Below, in pieces: positions 63,181 through 64,000 of a stretch of 64,000 nucleotides of DNA (the first letter of the stretch is position 1; every line of letters begins with the position of its first letter). Both the position numbers and the translations under genes were made by a program. Below the pieces are notes generated by a model. The model searched no databases, was not told where the DNA came from, and saw only the letters and a list, made by a program, of their open reading frames with translations. The DNA comes from CAVSUZ01 sp963791885 (GTDB lineage Bacteria > Pseudomonadota > Alphaproteobacteria > Acetobacterales > Acetobacteraceae), in assembly GCA_963791885.1 (NCBI GenBank), contig CAWBUL010000006.1, positions 868,001-932,000 of the forward strand, in the 5' to 3' direction.

Positions 63181-63594
63181 GTGCGGTGCGATGCGTTTAT
63201 TTGGCGTGACCTGGAAAAGGACACGCCAACGCGACGCACCACCGCGCTTGCCATCTACCTTGTTGCCTTTGCTCCCGCCGCTTTCGCCGGCCCTAACGAC
63301 GGGACCTATCGCGGCACCCTGCAACTGACGCGTGGCGAAACACCACCCTGCGCCCGTACTGGAACACCGCGAACCATGAGCATCGCCAACAATCAGCTCA
63401 CCTACGTGCATTTCGGAAATGTGCGCTTCACGCCCGACATAGGGCCGGACCGGTCGTTCTCAGGTAGGCAATTCCTCAGTACCGCCGCGCGCGGTGGCTC
63501 CTATAATCTCACGGGTCGTGTCGCGAATGGCCGGATCGAGGCGGACCTCACCAACACCCAGCGCACCTTCCATATGTCGCTGACCCGGAGCTGA
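63181..63594 (+). CDS. Small secreted protein of unknown function
   Basis: Up to 137 residues from GTG 63181; the true start may be later, as no ribosome site is obvious. LAIYLVAFAPAAFAGPND looks like a signal peptide with cleavage after AFA. The mature part (DGTYRGTLQLTRGETPPCAR; NNQLTYVHFGNVRFTPDIGP; RVANGRIEADLTNTQRTFHM) has the alternating pattern of a small beta-barrel with a repeated G-x-Y/F theme seen in many exported alphaproteobacterial proteins. Not recognised further. Confidence 0.65.
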   Translation: MRCDAFIWRDLEKDTPTRRTTALAIYLVAFAPAAFAGPNDGTYRGTLQLTRGETPPCARTGTPRTMSIANNQLTYVHFGNVRFTPDIGPDRSFSGRQFLSTAARGGSYNLTGRVANGRIEADLTNTQRTFHMSLTRS

Positions 63595-63634
63595 TGGACC
63601 AGGGGACCCGGCTTGCGGCCCCCCGGATCACACG

Positions 63635-64000
63635 TCATCCGACCTGAATCCGCCTGGGCTGCGACTCCTTCGTCTTCGGTAAGCTTAGCGTCAGCACGCC
63701 ATCCTGAATCTGCGCCTCGATGCGCGACTGGTCGATCTTGCGCGACAGGGAGAATGATCGCGCATAGTGCCCGACCATGTATTCGGTGTAGATCGGCTCC
63801 ATCCCCTGGTACTTGTCGAAATTGATCCGCGCATCGACGCTCAGCACGTCGTTCTCCAGGGAAATGGACACATCCTTCCGCTCGACCCCGGGCATTTCGA
63901 GCATGATCGTCAGTGCGTCGTCAGTTTCGTAAATATCGCTCGGCGGAACGAAGAACCGGCCCGGGATTGTATTCTCCTCCCGCGCGCTGACCTCCTTCTT
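63635..64000 (-). CDS. Hsp20/alpha-crystallin small heat-shock protein (5' part outside window)
   Basis: The open frame enters from the right edge (KKEVSAREENTIPGRFFVPP, then SDIYETDDALTIMLEMPGV), covers the alpha-crystallin domain (ERKDVSISLENDVLSVDARI; YARSFSLSRKIDQSRIEAQI; DGVLTLSLPKTKES) and ends QVG-TGA. The C-terminal tail QPRRIQV keeps the I-x-V/I anchor that joins sHSP dimers. An ATP-independent holdase. At least 121 residues are visible. Confidence 0.93.
   Translation of the reverse strand, partial: KKEVSAREENTIPGRFFVPPSDIYETDDALTIMLEMPGVERKDVSISLENDVLSVDARINFDKYQGMEPIYTEYMVGHYARSFSLSRKIDQSRIEAQIQDGVLTLSLPKTKESQPRRIQVG

Noticed and set aside
1..64000. CRISPR arrays, rRNA or tRNA genes
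   Set aside because: No regularly spaced repeats, rRNA core sequences or complete tRNA cloverleaf were found on reading both strands.

Overview
The window is GC-rich, with the codon bias and gene content of an alphaproteobacterium. The conserved block ffh-rpsP-rimM-trmD-rplS-leuC-leuD-leuB at 54.4-61.1 kb fits the Rhodospirillales, probably Acetobacteraceae; that placement is inference from gene order and protein style. Most other DNA is accessory catabolic material with several generations of mobile and repeat elements.

Layout: 0-6.1 kb holds a thioredoxin reductase tail, a LysR regulator, a chain of hairpins that looks like a small RNA ending in a strong terminator, a family 5 glycosidase, a GT-C glycosyltransferase with a palindromic element inserted in frame, a decayed B12/radical SAM gene, and a Gly/Trp/Tyr/Pro-rich secreted protein behind an FNR-type box. 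A complete IS5-family element follows (6351-7166). From 7.2 to 29.0 kb lies a nitrogen-compound catabolic island: a fused amino-acid ABC permease/ATPase, two periplasmic binding proteins, amidase, ATP-dependent hydantoinase/lactamase (HyuA/HyuB type), aminotransferase, a DadA-like oxidase, an OCD-family reductase, a dye-linked dehydrogenase pair (HcnA/HcnB type), ADP-forming acyl-CoA synthetase, enoyl-CoA hydratase fragment, thiolase/DUF35/MaoC cassette, two SDRs and a GntR regulator. All six divergent promoter regions carry the same motif (consensus GGATACNAGTATACYA), so the island looks like one GntR regulon. About ten of its genes carry frameshifts or truncations: either a dying pathway or a stretch of poor consensus sequence.

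From 29.2 to 46.5 kb lies a second, mostly intact catabolic cluster: two enolase-superfamily enzymes, a GMC oxidoreductase, a complete sugar-type ABC transporter with three paralogous binding proteins, two amidohydrolases, a Rieske protein, a LacI regulator, a Gfo/Idh/MocA oxidoreductase, an extradiol dioxygenase and a HugZ-like protein. Four LacI-type operators (GTAA-N-CG-N-TTAC type) lie at its promoters, so the LacI protein probably controls it. Together the genes suggest import and breakdown of a sugar-acid or aryl-polyol compound ending in aromatic ring cleavage.

From 46.3 to 54.2 kb there are a shortened MBOAT acyltransferase with its SGNH-like partner, an orphan TAXI binding protein, a Sel1-like secreted protein, an altronate/galactarate dehydratase-aldolase pair and a mechanosensitive channel gene cut by one amber codon. 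The housekeeping block follows. The window ends with an Nramp-related metal transporter, whose start site is buried in a 15-bp RNA hairpin, a small secreted protein and an Hsp20 chaperone running off the edge.
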